A DNA stretch of 64,000 nucleotides. Source: Bacteroidales bacterium UBA3843 (GTDB lineage: Bacteria; Bacteroidota; Bacteroidia; Bacteroidales; Paludibacteraceae). This document shows positions 34,287 to 41,660 of the stretch, one piece after another. Each line of letters opens with the position of its first letter. Position 1 is the stretch's first letter. The stretch is from the NCBI GenBank assembly GCA_002392745.1, contig DGHR01000007.1, positions 35,808 through 99,807 on the forward strand, given 5' to 3'. Position numbers and translations under genes: made by a program. The notes under the pieces were generated by a model. The model saw only the letters and a program-made list of their open reading frames with translations. It was not told where the DNA came from and did no database searches.

Positions 34287-36253
34287 TGCTGTGCCTCCTT
34301 TCTTTCTTTTTCAGCCTGTTCATACTTTTTCAGGGTGTCCAGCAGACTGATGACGGCTGCCACACTCGGAGCTGAACTCATGCCGCCGTGTCCTTTGTAG
34401 GGCGGATTGCCGTCGTAGAACTCGTTCAGCGTACCGATACACAACTCGCTCATCTCCTGTTCGAAACCTACCAACTGGCGTTCCATGAAGCTGGTGCCGC
34501 TGTATTTGTATATGTTCATGTACGCACGCGAATAAGCGGTGATGGTTGACGGCCATACGATACCGTTGTGCATGTTCCGGTCGCGGTCGTACTGCGCTCC
34601 GCCGTACATCGGGTGGTAACTGCCGCTCTTCGGGGACAGACTGCGCAGACCGCGAGGTGTGAGCAGCTCCTTCGTACAGATATCCACTACTGCCTTCTGC
34701 TGCTTGCGGTCCAGAGGACTGTAGGGCAGACCTACCGCCCATATCATGTTCGGACGCACTTCCTTGTTCTGGTAGTTGTCCAGCACGTAGTCGTTCAGGT
34801 ACAGACCGTTCCAGAAGGTCTTGACAAAGGCGTCTTTCGTGATGTCGGCTTGGTATTCCATCAGGTCGGCGCTCGTCTCTTTGCCCATCTCGCGGAGCAT
34901 CTCTGCCGTAAAGAGCATGGCGTTGTACCACAACGCGTTCATCTCTACCACATAGCCTGTACGCGGGGTCGCGGGCCAACCGTCGGCTATGGCGTTCATC
35001 CATGTTGCCGGACGCTGCGTGCCGTCCACCCATAGCAGACCGTTCTGGTGCAGCCATGTACGCGGATGGTTCTGCTTGCGGTAATAACTGATGATGTCCA
35101 GACACAGCTGGCCGTATTTGTCGGCGGCTTCTTTCACCGTGTATTTATGGGCGAATTTCTGGATGGCGCGGATGAACCATAGCAATACATCCGGCTCGTC
35201 CATGCCACTCATCTTGATGTCATAGATGTGGCCGTCCATGAATTTGCGCACCTCGTCGATAGCAGTCTTGTCCATGATGGCCTCCCAATATTCGGGACGG
35301 TCGATATCCAGCGTGCAGCTCGCTACCGAGAAGAATGTCGTGCGTGCATCTGCTTTGAACCACGGGAATCCTGCCAGCAGGTAGCATTTGTCCCCTTCGC
35401 GTTTGTAGAACTGGCTCGCGCTGTTCTTCAGGGTCGAGAACATGTCCTCACGGTGGATGCGGCGCTCCAACTCTTTCTTCCATGTCGTCTTCAGCGTCCC
35501 GGTCTTGCACTCCGTCACACCCGCGGCGAAGATGACACTCTCGCCTTTCTTCATTGGCAACTCGAAGTAACCCGGCACTAACAAATCCTCCTTGTACGCA
35601 TACCCGCGCTCGCGTTCTTTCCGATAGACGATGTCTTTGTACCACTGCGGATCGTGCTTGTATTCCACAGCTTTGCTGAACTGCATGTACAGGTTCGGGA
35701 AACCCGGATACATGCGGTTGAAACGGCCGTTCTCGCATTCGTCCATGTTCGGGTTCGCCAACGGGTTCTCGTGCGTCAGTTCGTTCACGCTGCGGAACGC
35801 CAGAAACGGTTTGAAACGCAGAATCGTCGGACTGCCGCTCTCCAACAGTGTGTAGCGAATCAGCACACGAGGTTCAAAGCTCACCAGCATGCGCTCTTTC
35901 TGCAACACCATCGCTCCTACGCGATACGTTGTGCGCGAGATAACCTCGCAGTCAAACTCACGGATGTACTTGTGACCGTTCGGACTGAAATGGTTGTCGC
36001 CGTATTCGTGCAGACCCAGGTTGAACTCTGCACCATGTTGGATCACTGTCTCGTCCAGAGAACTGAGTAGCACGTAGTTGTCGTCCCCCATCTCTGGCAG
36101 AGGCATCACCAGCTGACCGTGGTACTTGCGTGTGTTGCAGTCTACCAGAGTGGTAGAGTTGTACACACCCGCACGGTTGGTTCGAATCATCTCTTTCTGC
36201 AGCGAACGCTCCAGATTAACAAGCACTGTCTTGTCAAAATTCAGATAACTCAT
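34283..36253 (-). CDS. Glycogen debranching enzyme (amylo-alpha-1,6-glucosidase type)
   Basis: Protein of 656 aa. The N-terminal domain starts MSYLNFDKTVLVNLERSLQ with GVYNSTTLVDCNTRKYHG, typical of the archaeal/bacterial GDE N-domain. The C-terminal (alpha/alpha)6 part has DVLLWFIRAIQKF, WVDGTQRPATWMNA and TPRTGYVVEMNALWYNAM. It should remove alpha-1,6-linked glucose stubs from glycogen. The start at 36253 is the first Met that fits the family; codons up to 36322 are rejected. Last 4 bp overlap the GT4 gene (ATGA). Confidence 0.93.
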   Translation of the reverse strand: MSYLNFDKTVLVNLERSLQKEMIRTNRAGVYNSTTLVDCNTRKYHGQLVMPLPEMGDDNYVLLSSLDETVIQHGAEFNLGLHEYGDNHFSPNGHKYIREFDCEVISRTTYRVGAMVLQKERMLVSFEPRVLIRYTLLESGSPTILRFKPFLAFRSVNELTHENPLANPNMDECENGRFNRMYPGFPNLYMQFSKAVEYKHDPQWYKDIVYRKERERGYAYKEDLLVPGYFELPMKKGESVIFAAGVTECKTGTLKTTWKKELERRIHREDMFSTLKNSASQFYKREGDKCYLLAGFPWFKADARTTFFSVASCTLDIDRPEYWEAIMDKTAIDEVRKFMDGHIYDIKMSGMDEPDVLLWFIRAIQKFAHKYTVKEAADKYGQLCLDIISYYRKQNHPRTWLHQNGLLWVDGTQRPATWMNAIADGWPATPRTGYVVEMNALWYNAMLFTAEMLREMGKETSADLMEYQADITKDAFVKTFWNGLYLNDYVLDNYQNKEVRPNMIWAVGLPYSPLDRKQQKAVVDICTKELLTPRGLRSLSPKSGSYHPMYGGAQYDRDRNMHNGIVWPSTITAYSRAYMNIYKYSGTSFMERQLVGFEQEMSELCIGTLNEFYDGNPPYKGHGGMSSAPSVAAVISLLDTLKKYEQAEKERKEAQQ

Positions 36254-36287
36254 GATGTGTGATTTAATATTAAGTATTATGTGTTTT

Positions 36288-37511
36288 TTAGTTGTATCGT
36301 CCGTCGTATTTTTCCTGTGCATCGGCTACAAACTGCTTGATGCGCTGCTCCTCGCCTTTCTTGCAGACCAGTAGCACGCCTTTCTGCTCGGCGATAATCA
36401 TGTCGTCCACGCCTTGCACTACGGCCAGTTTGCCGTGCTCCAGCGTTACGATGTTCCCTTTCGCTTCGTAGAACTGAGCCGCGCTGTGCAGACTCACGTT
36501 GCCCGACTCGTCTTTCTCGCTCAACTCGTACAGACTGCCCCATGTCCCCAGGTCGCTCCAGCCGAAACTGGACGGGAGGACAAACACGTTGTCCGCCTTC
36601 TCCATGATGCCGTAGTCAATGCTGATATTCGGGCATTTGGGGAAGATCTGCTCGATAAACTCTTCCTCTTTGTCGGTTCCCATCAGCAACTCGCCCTCGC
36701 GGAAACGGTCGGCCACTTCCGGCAACAGGTAGCGGAACGCCTCGCTGATGGTCTGCAGGTTCCATATGAAGATACCGCTGTTCCAGAGGAAATCTCCGCT
36801 CTCCAGAAAGACTTTCGCCATCTCCAGGTTCGGCTTCTCCGTAAACGTCTTCACCGGATAAATCCCTTCGTACATTGTACCTTCGTCCTTCGTACTTTTC
36901 AGATATTGGATATACCCGTAGCCCGTTTCCGGTCGCGTCGGCTGCATGCCCAGGGTGGCAATCGCTTTGTTCTTGCTCACAAAATCAAAAGCCTTCAGTA
37001 TGGTCTGGCGGAAGGTCTCCTCCTCCAAAATCAGGTGGTCACTCGCCGCCACAACTATGTTGGCCTGCATCTCCGGCTTGGTCCAGTCGATGTCCATGTA
37101 ACTGGGCAGGAGCGATGCGGCTGAACCGCCTTTCAGTTTCCCGTCTTTGGTATAACCCTGTTCTTCTTGCGTGTAACCGTATGCTCTTTGGAGGCATAGA
37201 GCCCTTATGTGAGCGGTCGCATAAGCGATGCATGGCGCAGTGTTACGGCGCGCCGGTTCGCATAGTATCTGGCTCTCCTTCAGGTCGGGAATCTGCTCCA
37301 GTATCAACTGTTTGTACGCTACGTTTGTTACAATGAACATGTTCTCGACCGGCACTATCGGACGGAAACGGTCCACTGTCATCTGCAGTAAACTTCTGCC
37401 TGTACCGAAGAAGTCAAGAAACTGTTTGGGTTTGTCAGCCCGGCTGAACGGCCAGAAACGGCTGCCTATGCCGCCGGCCATTATTACGCAATAGTTATTC
37501 TTGTTTGTCAT
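36288..37511 (-). CDS. manC: Mannose-1-phosphate guanylyltransferase with extra loop
   Basis: Nucleotidyltransferase of 407 aa forming GDP-mannose from mannose-1-phosphate and GTP. The signature AGGIGSRFWPFSRADKPKQF (residues 12-31), CEPARRNTAPCIAYA and the region FVLPSSFGWSDLGTWGSLYE are all present. Between TAPCIAYATAHIR and NIVVAASDH lies an extra segment of about 45 residues (104-149) missing from usual homologues. Another short insertion (STKDEGTMYEG) is encoded by a GTACGAAG-type repeat at 36866-36898. It has its own promoter, and 34 bp separate it from the debranching enzyme, so it may lead the glycogen unit. Confidence 0.92.
   Translation of the reverse strand: MTNKNNYCVIMAGGIGSRFWPFSRADKPKQFLDFFGTGRSLLQMTVDRFRPIVPVENMFIVTNVAYKQLILEQIPDLKESQILCEPARRNTAPCIAYATAHIRALCLQRAYGYTQEEQGYTKDGKLKGGSAASLLPSYMDIDWTKPEMQANIVVAASDHLILEEETFRQTILKAFDFVSKNKAIATLGMQPTRPETGYGYIQYLKSTKDEGTMYEGIYPVKTFTEKPNLEMAKVFLESGDFLWNSGIFIWNLQTISEAFRYLLPEVADRFREGELLMGTDKEEEFIEQIFPKCPNISIDYGIMEKADNVFVLPSSFGWSDLGTWGSLYELSEKDESGNVSLHSAAQFYEAKGNIVTLEHGKLAVVQGVDDMIIAEQKGVLLVCKKGEEQRIKQFVADAQEKYDGRYN
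36866..36898 (-). repeat. 7/8-bp GTACGAAG repeat inside manC
   Basis: On the plus strand the blocks CTTCGTAC, ATTGTAC, CTTCGTC and CTTCGTAC follow each other; read in manC they encode a small surface-loop insertion. Confidence 0.6.
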
Positions 37512-37564
37512 AAATATGTGGGTGTGTTTTTTTATGGTATTACCTGAGTTTTTCCTGAAGAAAA

Positions 37565-37596
37565 TTTGTATATGTCAAAAATTTGTTGTATCTTTG
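37565..37596 (+). promoter_or_regulatory. Orphan promoter antisense to the manC leader
   Basis: TTTG (37565-37568), a 20-bp spacer and TATCTTTG (37589-37596): a full consensus on the plus strand, but the next plus-strand gene (gldD, 37909) has its own promoter at 37882. It could drive an antisense or small RNA across the manC leader. Confidence 0.7.
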
Positions 37597-37667
37597 CACT
37601 CGCAATCAGACAACTCGGGTTTCCGGTTTCTCATTTTCTCTTTTTTCCCGTTTTCCATCCGAAAATT

Positions 37668-37722
37668 AGTGCGTCGTTAGTGCGTCGTTAGTGCGCGATA
37701 AGTGCGCGATTAGTGTGTTATT
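37668..37722. repeat. 11-bp tandem array (AGTGCGTCGTT type), five units
   Basis: Units AGTGCGTCGTT twice, AGTGCGCGATA, AGTGCGCGATT and AGTGTGTTATT, contiguous and progressively diverged. Confidence 0.85.
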
Positions 37723-37757
37723 ATTTGAGTCGGAACCTCATAATGCCCAATTCGGCA

Positions 37758-37788
37758 CAAAGGTACAACTTTTTTTTTATATACGCAA
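37758..37788 (-). promoter_or_regulatory. manC promoter with GC-rich -33 block
   Basis: Minus strand: TTG (37788-37786), a 20-bp spacer and TACCTTTG (37765-37758). The -33 TTG lies in GTGCGCTTGCGTAT, the same block as before typA and before the gene at 47084. Confidence 0.8.
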
Positions 37789-37881
37789 GCGCACGCGTAC
37801 ATTATTTTGAAAAAAGTTCTATTTTGCCTCCGAAAAGATATAAAATGGGCAAGGGCGGATGCATAAATGAAAAAATAGTAG

Positions 37882-37889
37882 TATCTTTG
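37882..37889 (+). promoter_or_regulatory. gldD -7 element
   Basis: TATCTTTG, 19 bp before the gldD ATG. No clear TTG lies 20 bp upstream, so the -33 element is weak. Confidence 0.6.
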
Positions 37890-37908
37890 CACCGTAATTT
37901 GGAATACT

Positions 37909-38520
37909 ATGGGCTTTACTGTTCGAAAAATAATTCTCAATTTTCAATTCTCAATTATCAATTTACTGCTGTTGGCATGCGTGGCATGTAACCATACGTA
38001 TGTTCCAAAACCCTACGGCTACTACCGTATCACGCCGCCCGACACTGCTTATGCGGATTTCCGGACACGCGTCGCGGGAGAGGCGTATCCTTATACTTTT
38101 GCGCTCTCGCAAAACGCGGTCGTTCAGCCCCGTACGGATGTGGGAGAACCCTATTGGGTGAATCTCTTCTACCCCTCGCTCAATGCTACCATCCATTGCT
38201 CATACAAACCGGTGAAGGGAAATCTCCGCGTGCTCACCGATGATGCGCTGGAGTTTGTCTATAAAAACGCCTCTTTCGCCTCGTCGATTCCCGAACGCGA
38301 ATATAGCCATCCGGAGGAAAATGTATATGGAGTCCTCTTTGATTTGGAGGGCAACACGGCCTCGTCGTGCCAGTTCTTCCTGACCGACTCCACGCACCAT
38401 TTTTTCCGGGCTTCGGTCTATTGCAACTGTCCGCCCAATGCGGACTCGCTCGCTCCTGTGTACAACTACCTCCGGACGGATGTCATCAAAATGGTCGAAA
38501 CCTTCCAATGGACGAAATGA
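37909..38520 (+). CDS. gldD: Gliding motility/T9SS-associated lipoprotein GldD
   Basis: Lipoprotein of 203 aa. Family text is clear: YVPKPYGYYRITPPD, WVNLFYPSLNATIHCSYKPV, YGVLFDLEGNTASSCQFFLT and NADSLAPVYNYLRTDVIKMV. GldD is needed for gliding and T9SS function in Flavobacterium; here it probably supports export of the large secreted proteins. The lipobox is LLACVAC or ACVAC with the acceptor Cys at 24 or 27. The signal-peptide core (ILNFQFSIINLLL) is encoded by an AATTCTC/AATTTTC repeat, so the repeat has supplied the export signal. It heads a plus-strand unit and is followed after 15 bp by the GGGPS-TadA gene. Confidence 0.92.
   Translation: MGFTVRKIILNFQFSIINLLLLACVACNHTYVPKPYGYYRITPPDTAYADFRTRVAGEAYPYTFALSQNAVVQPRTDVGEPYWVNLFYPSLNATIHCSYKPVKGNLRVLTDDALEFVYKNASFASSIPEREYSHPEENVYGVLFDLEGNTASSCQFFLTDSTHHFFRASVYCNCPPNADSLAPVYNYLRTDVIKMVETFQWTK
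37921..37964 (+). repeat. AATTCTC-type repeat within the gldD signal peptide
   Basis: Successive TTCTCAATT, TTCAATTCTCAATT and ATCAATTT blocks. A similar CATTCTC run occurs within the GGGPS part at about 38706-38740, and shorter ones at 25544 and 29680. Confidence 0.65.
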
Positions 38521-38525
38521 CCAAA

Positions 38526-38560
38526 TAAATGAAAAATGGTAAATGACCAAATGGTAAATA
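38526..38560 (+). repeat. 15-bp repeat providing the start codon of the GGGPS-TadA gene
   Basis: AATGGTAAATGACCA is repeated; its ATG GTA AAT GAC frame is open and becomes the N-terminus MVNDQMVN, while the other two frames contain TAA or TGA. Confidence 0.7.
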
Positions 38561-39732
38561 AAAAAGCGCTCGCCCTCCTCCTGGACCCGGAGAAAGCGGA
38601 CCTGAATGCCCTTCCGCTCTCTGCGGACTGCCTTCCTGATTATATCTTCGTCGGCGGTTCCACCGGAGGCGATACCACCGCTTTTGTCCGTGCCCTCAAA
38701 GAGAAACTCTCCATTCTCAATTCTCCATTCTCCATTCCCATCATCCTCTTTCCGGGCAATGCGGCGCAGTTTACGCCCGAAGCGGATGCTGTTTTGTACC
38801 TGTCTCTTCTCTCGGGGCGAAACCCGGAATACATTGTGGGACAGCAGATTAAGTCTGCGCGGACGATTCAGGACTCGCATATCCGGGCTGTCCCGACTGC
38901 CTATATACTGATTGACGGCGGAGTGGTCACCTCTACCATGCGTGTGACCGGTACAGAACCTCTCAATCCCTCCAACGCCGAAGGTGTCCAAACCATCATA
39001 GACACTTGCATTGCCGCCGAACTGATGGGTAAACGGCTTATTTATCTGGAGGCGGGCAGCGGCGCAAAGAACCCCGTTCCGCCGGACGTCATACGGGCGG
39101 TGCGTGCACGAACTACTGTCACGCTCGCTGTCGGAGGAGGCATACGTACACCCGAAGCAATGCGGGCGGCTTATGCCGCAGGAGCCGACATCGTCGTCAT
39201 CGGCAATCACTTTGAATCCCACCCCGAAGAACTCGCGAACTTTGTTCGCTCAAAAAATCTTACAGAGAGTGAAACGAGCGGTCCTACAGCGCAGCGGTCT
39301 GCGGATGAGCGATATATGCGAATCGCTTTGAGCGAGGCGCAGAAGGCGCTCTCCGCTCAAGAAATCCCTGTCGGTTGTGTTATCGTCTCCCAGGGACAGA
39401 TTATCGGGCGCGGACACAACCTGACAGAGACACTGGAGGACGTCACGGCACACGCTGAGATTCAGGCGATTACAGCCGCCGCGCAGACGGTCGGAGGGAA
39501 ATATCTGCCGGACGCTACACTCTATGTGACGGTCGAACCCTGTACCATGTGTGCAGGCGCTATCGGATGGGCGCAAATCAGCCGTATTGTCTATGGCGCA
39601 CCGGACCCCAAACGGGGCTATGCTACCTATGCACCGCACGCCTTTCATCCCAAAGCGAAAGTGACGGCAGGGGTGCTTGAAGAGGAGTGCCGCGCACTCA
39701 TGCAGACCTTCTTTCAACAGAAACGAAAATAA
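38536..39732 (+). CDS. Fusion: geranylgeranylglyceryl phosphate synthase + tRNA adenosine deaminase TadA
   Basis: A single open frame of 398 aa covers two enzymes. Residues about 8-238 are a group II GGGP synthase (prenyl transfer to glycerol-1-phosphate): LALLLDPEKADL, FVGGSTGGDTTAF, YLEAGSGAKNPVP, VGGGIRTPEAM and GADIVVIGNHFE. Residues about 256-398 are TadA, which makes inosine-34 in tRNA-Arg(ACG): the zinc site is in AHAEIQAI and PCTMCAGA. The join (NLTESETSGPTAQRSADER) is encoded by two units of the GGTCTTACAG repeat. The N-terminus is repeat-derived (MVNDQMVN) and shorter than usual. SILNSPFSIP inside the first domain is another repeat insertion. An internal ATG at about 39316 (MRIALSEAQKA) might also permit separate TadA synthesis. 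Confidence 0.9.
   Translation: MVNDQMVNKKALALLLDPEKADLNALPLSADCLPDYIFVGGSTGGDTTAFVRALKEKLSILNSPFSIPIILFPGNAAQFTPEADAVLYLSLLSGRNPEYIVGQQIKSARTIQDSHIRAVPTAYILIDGGVVTSTMRVTGTEPLNPSNAEGVQTIIDTCIAAELMGKRLIYLEAGSGAKNPVPPDVIRAVRARTTVTLAVGGGIRTPEAMRAAYAAGADIVVIGNHFESHPEELANFVRSKNLTESETSGPTAQRSADERYMRIALSEAQKALSAQEIPVGCVIVSQGQIIGRGHNLTETLEDVTAHAEIQAITAAAQTVGGKYLPDATLYVTVEPCTMCAGAIGWAQISRIVYGAPDPKRGYATYAPHAFHPKAKVTAGVLEEECRALMQTFFQQKRK
39258..39297 (+). repeat. GGTCTTACAG-family repeat forming the GGGPS-TadA linker
   Basis: Unit one (39258-39281) is TCTTACAG plus an enlarged centre and GCGG; unit two (39282-39297) is TCCTACAGCGCAGCGG. Both are read through in the open frame that joins the two enzymes. 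Confidence 0.85.
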
Positions 39733-39776
39733 AGACTTTCCGGATTTTCCGGCAAAGACAGTAAACACCTATAGAT

Positions 39777-41660
39777 ATGAATGATACTATTGTAAATCGC
39801 ATCTTCCGTATGGGGGCGTTCGTAGTGCTGGCAGCGGTGATTGTTCTGCTGTTTCCCCGTTACAACAACTCCTTCCGCTATCATTTCGAGGTAGGCAAAC
39901 CATGGGGCTATGCCACGCTGACTGCGGACTTTGATTTTCCGATATACAAGACGGATGCGCAAATGCAAGAAGAACAGCGCAAACTGCTCACTACGTTCAC
40001 GCCGTATTACCGCTATGTCCCGCAAGTCCAGCGCGAGGTGATGGTAGTCTCGCTGGCGGAGATGGACTGGCTCCAGACGGAGGGTTTCAACCGTGTGGCA
40101 ATCATGCAGAGAGGGGGAGTGTACAAATCCTGTATGGTCTCCGAACTCTATACGCCGGCATCGGCCTATAAACGCTTTGGATACGACTGTGCGCTGAATC
40201 TGGTGCGCGACACGGCGTTCACGCAGTCACAGCGCGAGAAACTGCTCTCTACGCTCTCGCCTACACATGGACTGGTGCAGAAGGGCGAGAAGATTATAGG
40301 CAAAGGCGAAATCGTTACCGACAGGGACTTCCAGACGCTCCAGTCGCTGCGGAAAGCCTACGAAAACGAGTCCGCGGGCAACCGGCAAAGGGCGCTCTCC
40401 GTACTCGGCGAGGCGATGTTGGTGTCGCTTTTCCTGTGCCTGTTTGTTATCTATCTCTACGTCTTCCGGGTCCAGTATCTGCGCAATACCAACACTGTGC
40501 TTTTCTTCTGTTTGCTCATGCTGATAGTGGTGGCGCTCTCCAGTCTGGCTATCCGTTTCAACCTGTCGGTGTACCTGATTCCGTTTGCATGGGTGCCTAT
40601 ACTGACGCGTGTCTTCTTTGACTCGCGCACCGCGCTCTTCCTGCATTTTACCACAATACTCATCACTTCGATTATTGTGCCTGCACCGGTAGAGTTTTTC
40701 TTTATCCAGATTGTGGTCGGTATGGTAGCCGTCTCTTCGTTGAGCGACATGACGCGCCGCGCACAGCTGGTACAGACGGCAGGATGGATTTATCTCGCCC
40801 AGTTGGTCGCTTATACGGCAATCTCTTTTGCCCAGACCGGCATGTGGTCGTCTATCGACGTGTGGATGTATCTCTATTTCTTCATCTGCGCACTGCTGAC
40901 GGTCGGCTGCTACGGCCTGATTTATATGTTTGAGAAGATGTTCCGTTTCATCTCGTCTATCACCCTGGTGGAACTGACGGATATCAACTCCGACCTGTTG
41001 CACACGCTTGCGGAACGGGCTCCCGGCACTTTCCAGCACTCGATGCAGGTAAGCAATCTGGCTACCGAAGCAGCCAAAGCCGTAGGGGCGAATGCTCTCT
41101 TGGTGCGTACCGGTGCGCTCTATCACGATATAGGCAAGATGACCGACCCGCTCTATTACACGGAGAACCAGCAGGGAGTGGACAATCCTTTGCTGAAGAT
41201 GGACCCGCGGGACGCTGCGCAAGTGGTGATTGCACACGTGGCGGAAGGAGAGAAAATCGCGCGGAGAAACCATCTGCCGGAGGTTATTATCAATTTTATT
41301 ACCACCCATCATGGCACCTCGCTCGTGCGTTACTTCTATAATACGTATGCGAATGCGCACCCGGGCGAAAAGATTGATACCGCGCTTTTCCAGTACAAAG
41401 GACCCAAACCGTCCACCAAGGAAGCGGCTATATTGATGATGGCGGATGCCGTAGAGGCGCGGTCGCGCAGTCTGGACGAGTTCTCCGAAGAGGCTATTTC
41501 GCGTATGGTGGACCAGATGATAGACACGCAGATTGCTGACGGGCAGTTCGCGGAGACACCTCTCTCTTTCAAGGACGTAGAGGACATCCGCCGCGTCTTC
41601 AAGGCCCGTATCATCTCTATGAACCATCATCGAATCTCCTATCCCACATTGAATAAATGA
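39777..41660 (+). CDS. 7TM-HD family phosphodiesterase (PgpH-like)
   Basis: Membrane protein of 627 aa. A TM segment near residues 12-28 precedes an extracytoplasmic domain to about 210, then a cluster of about seven TM helices (about 215-400, for example ALSVLGEAMLVSLFLCLFVI), then a cytoplasmic HD domain. HD residues are HSMQVSNLATEAA and GALYHDIGKM (about 420 and 450), with the downstream HVAEGEKIARRNHLPEVI. PgpH enzymes of this architecture hydrolyse c-di-AMP; whether this lineage uses c-di-AMP is inferred only. Its stop overlaps the dihydrouridine synthase start (ATGA), so it belongs to the gldD unit. Confidence 0.9.
   Translation: MNDTIVNRIFRMGAFVVLAAVIVLLFPRYNNSFRYHFEVGKPWGYATLTADFDFPIYKTDAQMQEEQRKLLTTFTPYYRYVPQVQREVMVVSLAEMDWLQTEGFNRVAIMQRGGVYKSCMVSELYTPASAYKRFGYDCALNLVRDTAFTQSQREKLLSTLSPTHGLVQKGEKIIGKGEIVTDRDFQTLQSLRKAYENESAGNRQRALSVLGEAMLVSLFLCLFVIYLYVFRVQYLRNTNTVLFFCLLMLIVVALSSLAIRFNLSVYLIPFAWVPILTRVFFDSRTALFLHFTTILITSIIVPAPVEFFFIQIVVGMVAVSSLSDMTRRAQLVQTAGWIYLAQLVAYTAISFAQTGMWSSIDVWMYLYFFICALLTVGCYGLIYMFEKMFRFISSITLVELTDINSDLLHTLAERAPGTFQHSMQVSNLATEAAKAVGANALLVRTGALYHDIGKMTDPLYYTENQQGVDNPLLKMDPRDAAQVVIAHVAEGEKIARRNHLPEVIINFITTHHGTSLVRYFYNTYANAHPGEKIDTALFQYKGPKPSTKEAAILMMADAVEARSRSLDEFSEEAISRMVDQMIDTQIADGQFAETPLSFKDVEDIRRVFKARIISMNHHRISYPTLNK

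Larger units (their letters stand above)
37512..37757 (-). other. Long manC 5' leader containing an 11-bp array
   Basis: The promoter at 37758-37788 implies a leader of about 240 nt before the manC ATG. It contains the 11-bp array at 37668-37722, and a plus-strand promoter inside it (37565-37596) faces the other way. No ORF in this stretch is convincing. Confidence 0.6.

Noticed and set aside
37713..37991. A 92-codon plus-strand frame before gldD
   Set aside because: It runs across the promoter of gldD and its repeats and into gldD in another frame; composition is not protein-like.
38536..39732. Two separate genes split by a hidden stop
   Set aside because: The frame is continuous through the repeat linker as given. 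A sequencing error is possible but nothing in the sequence suggests one.
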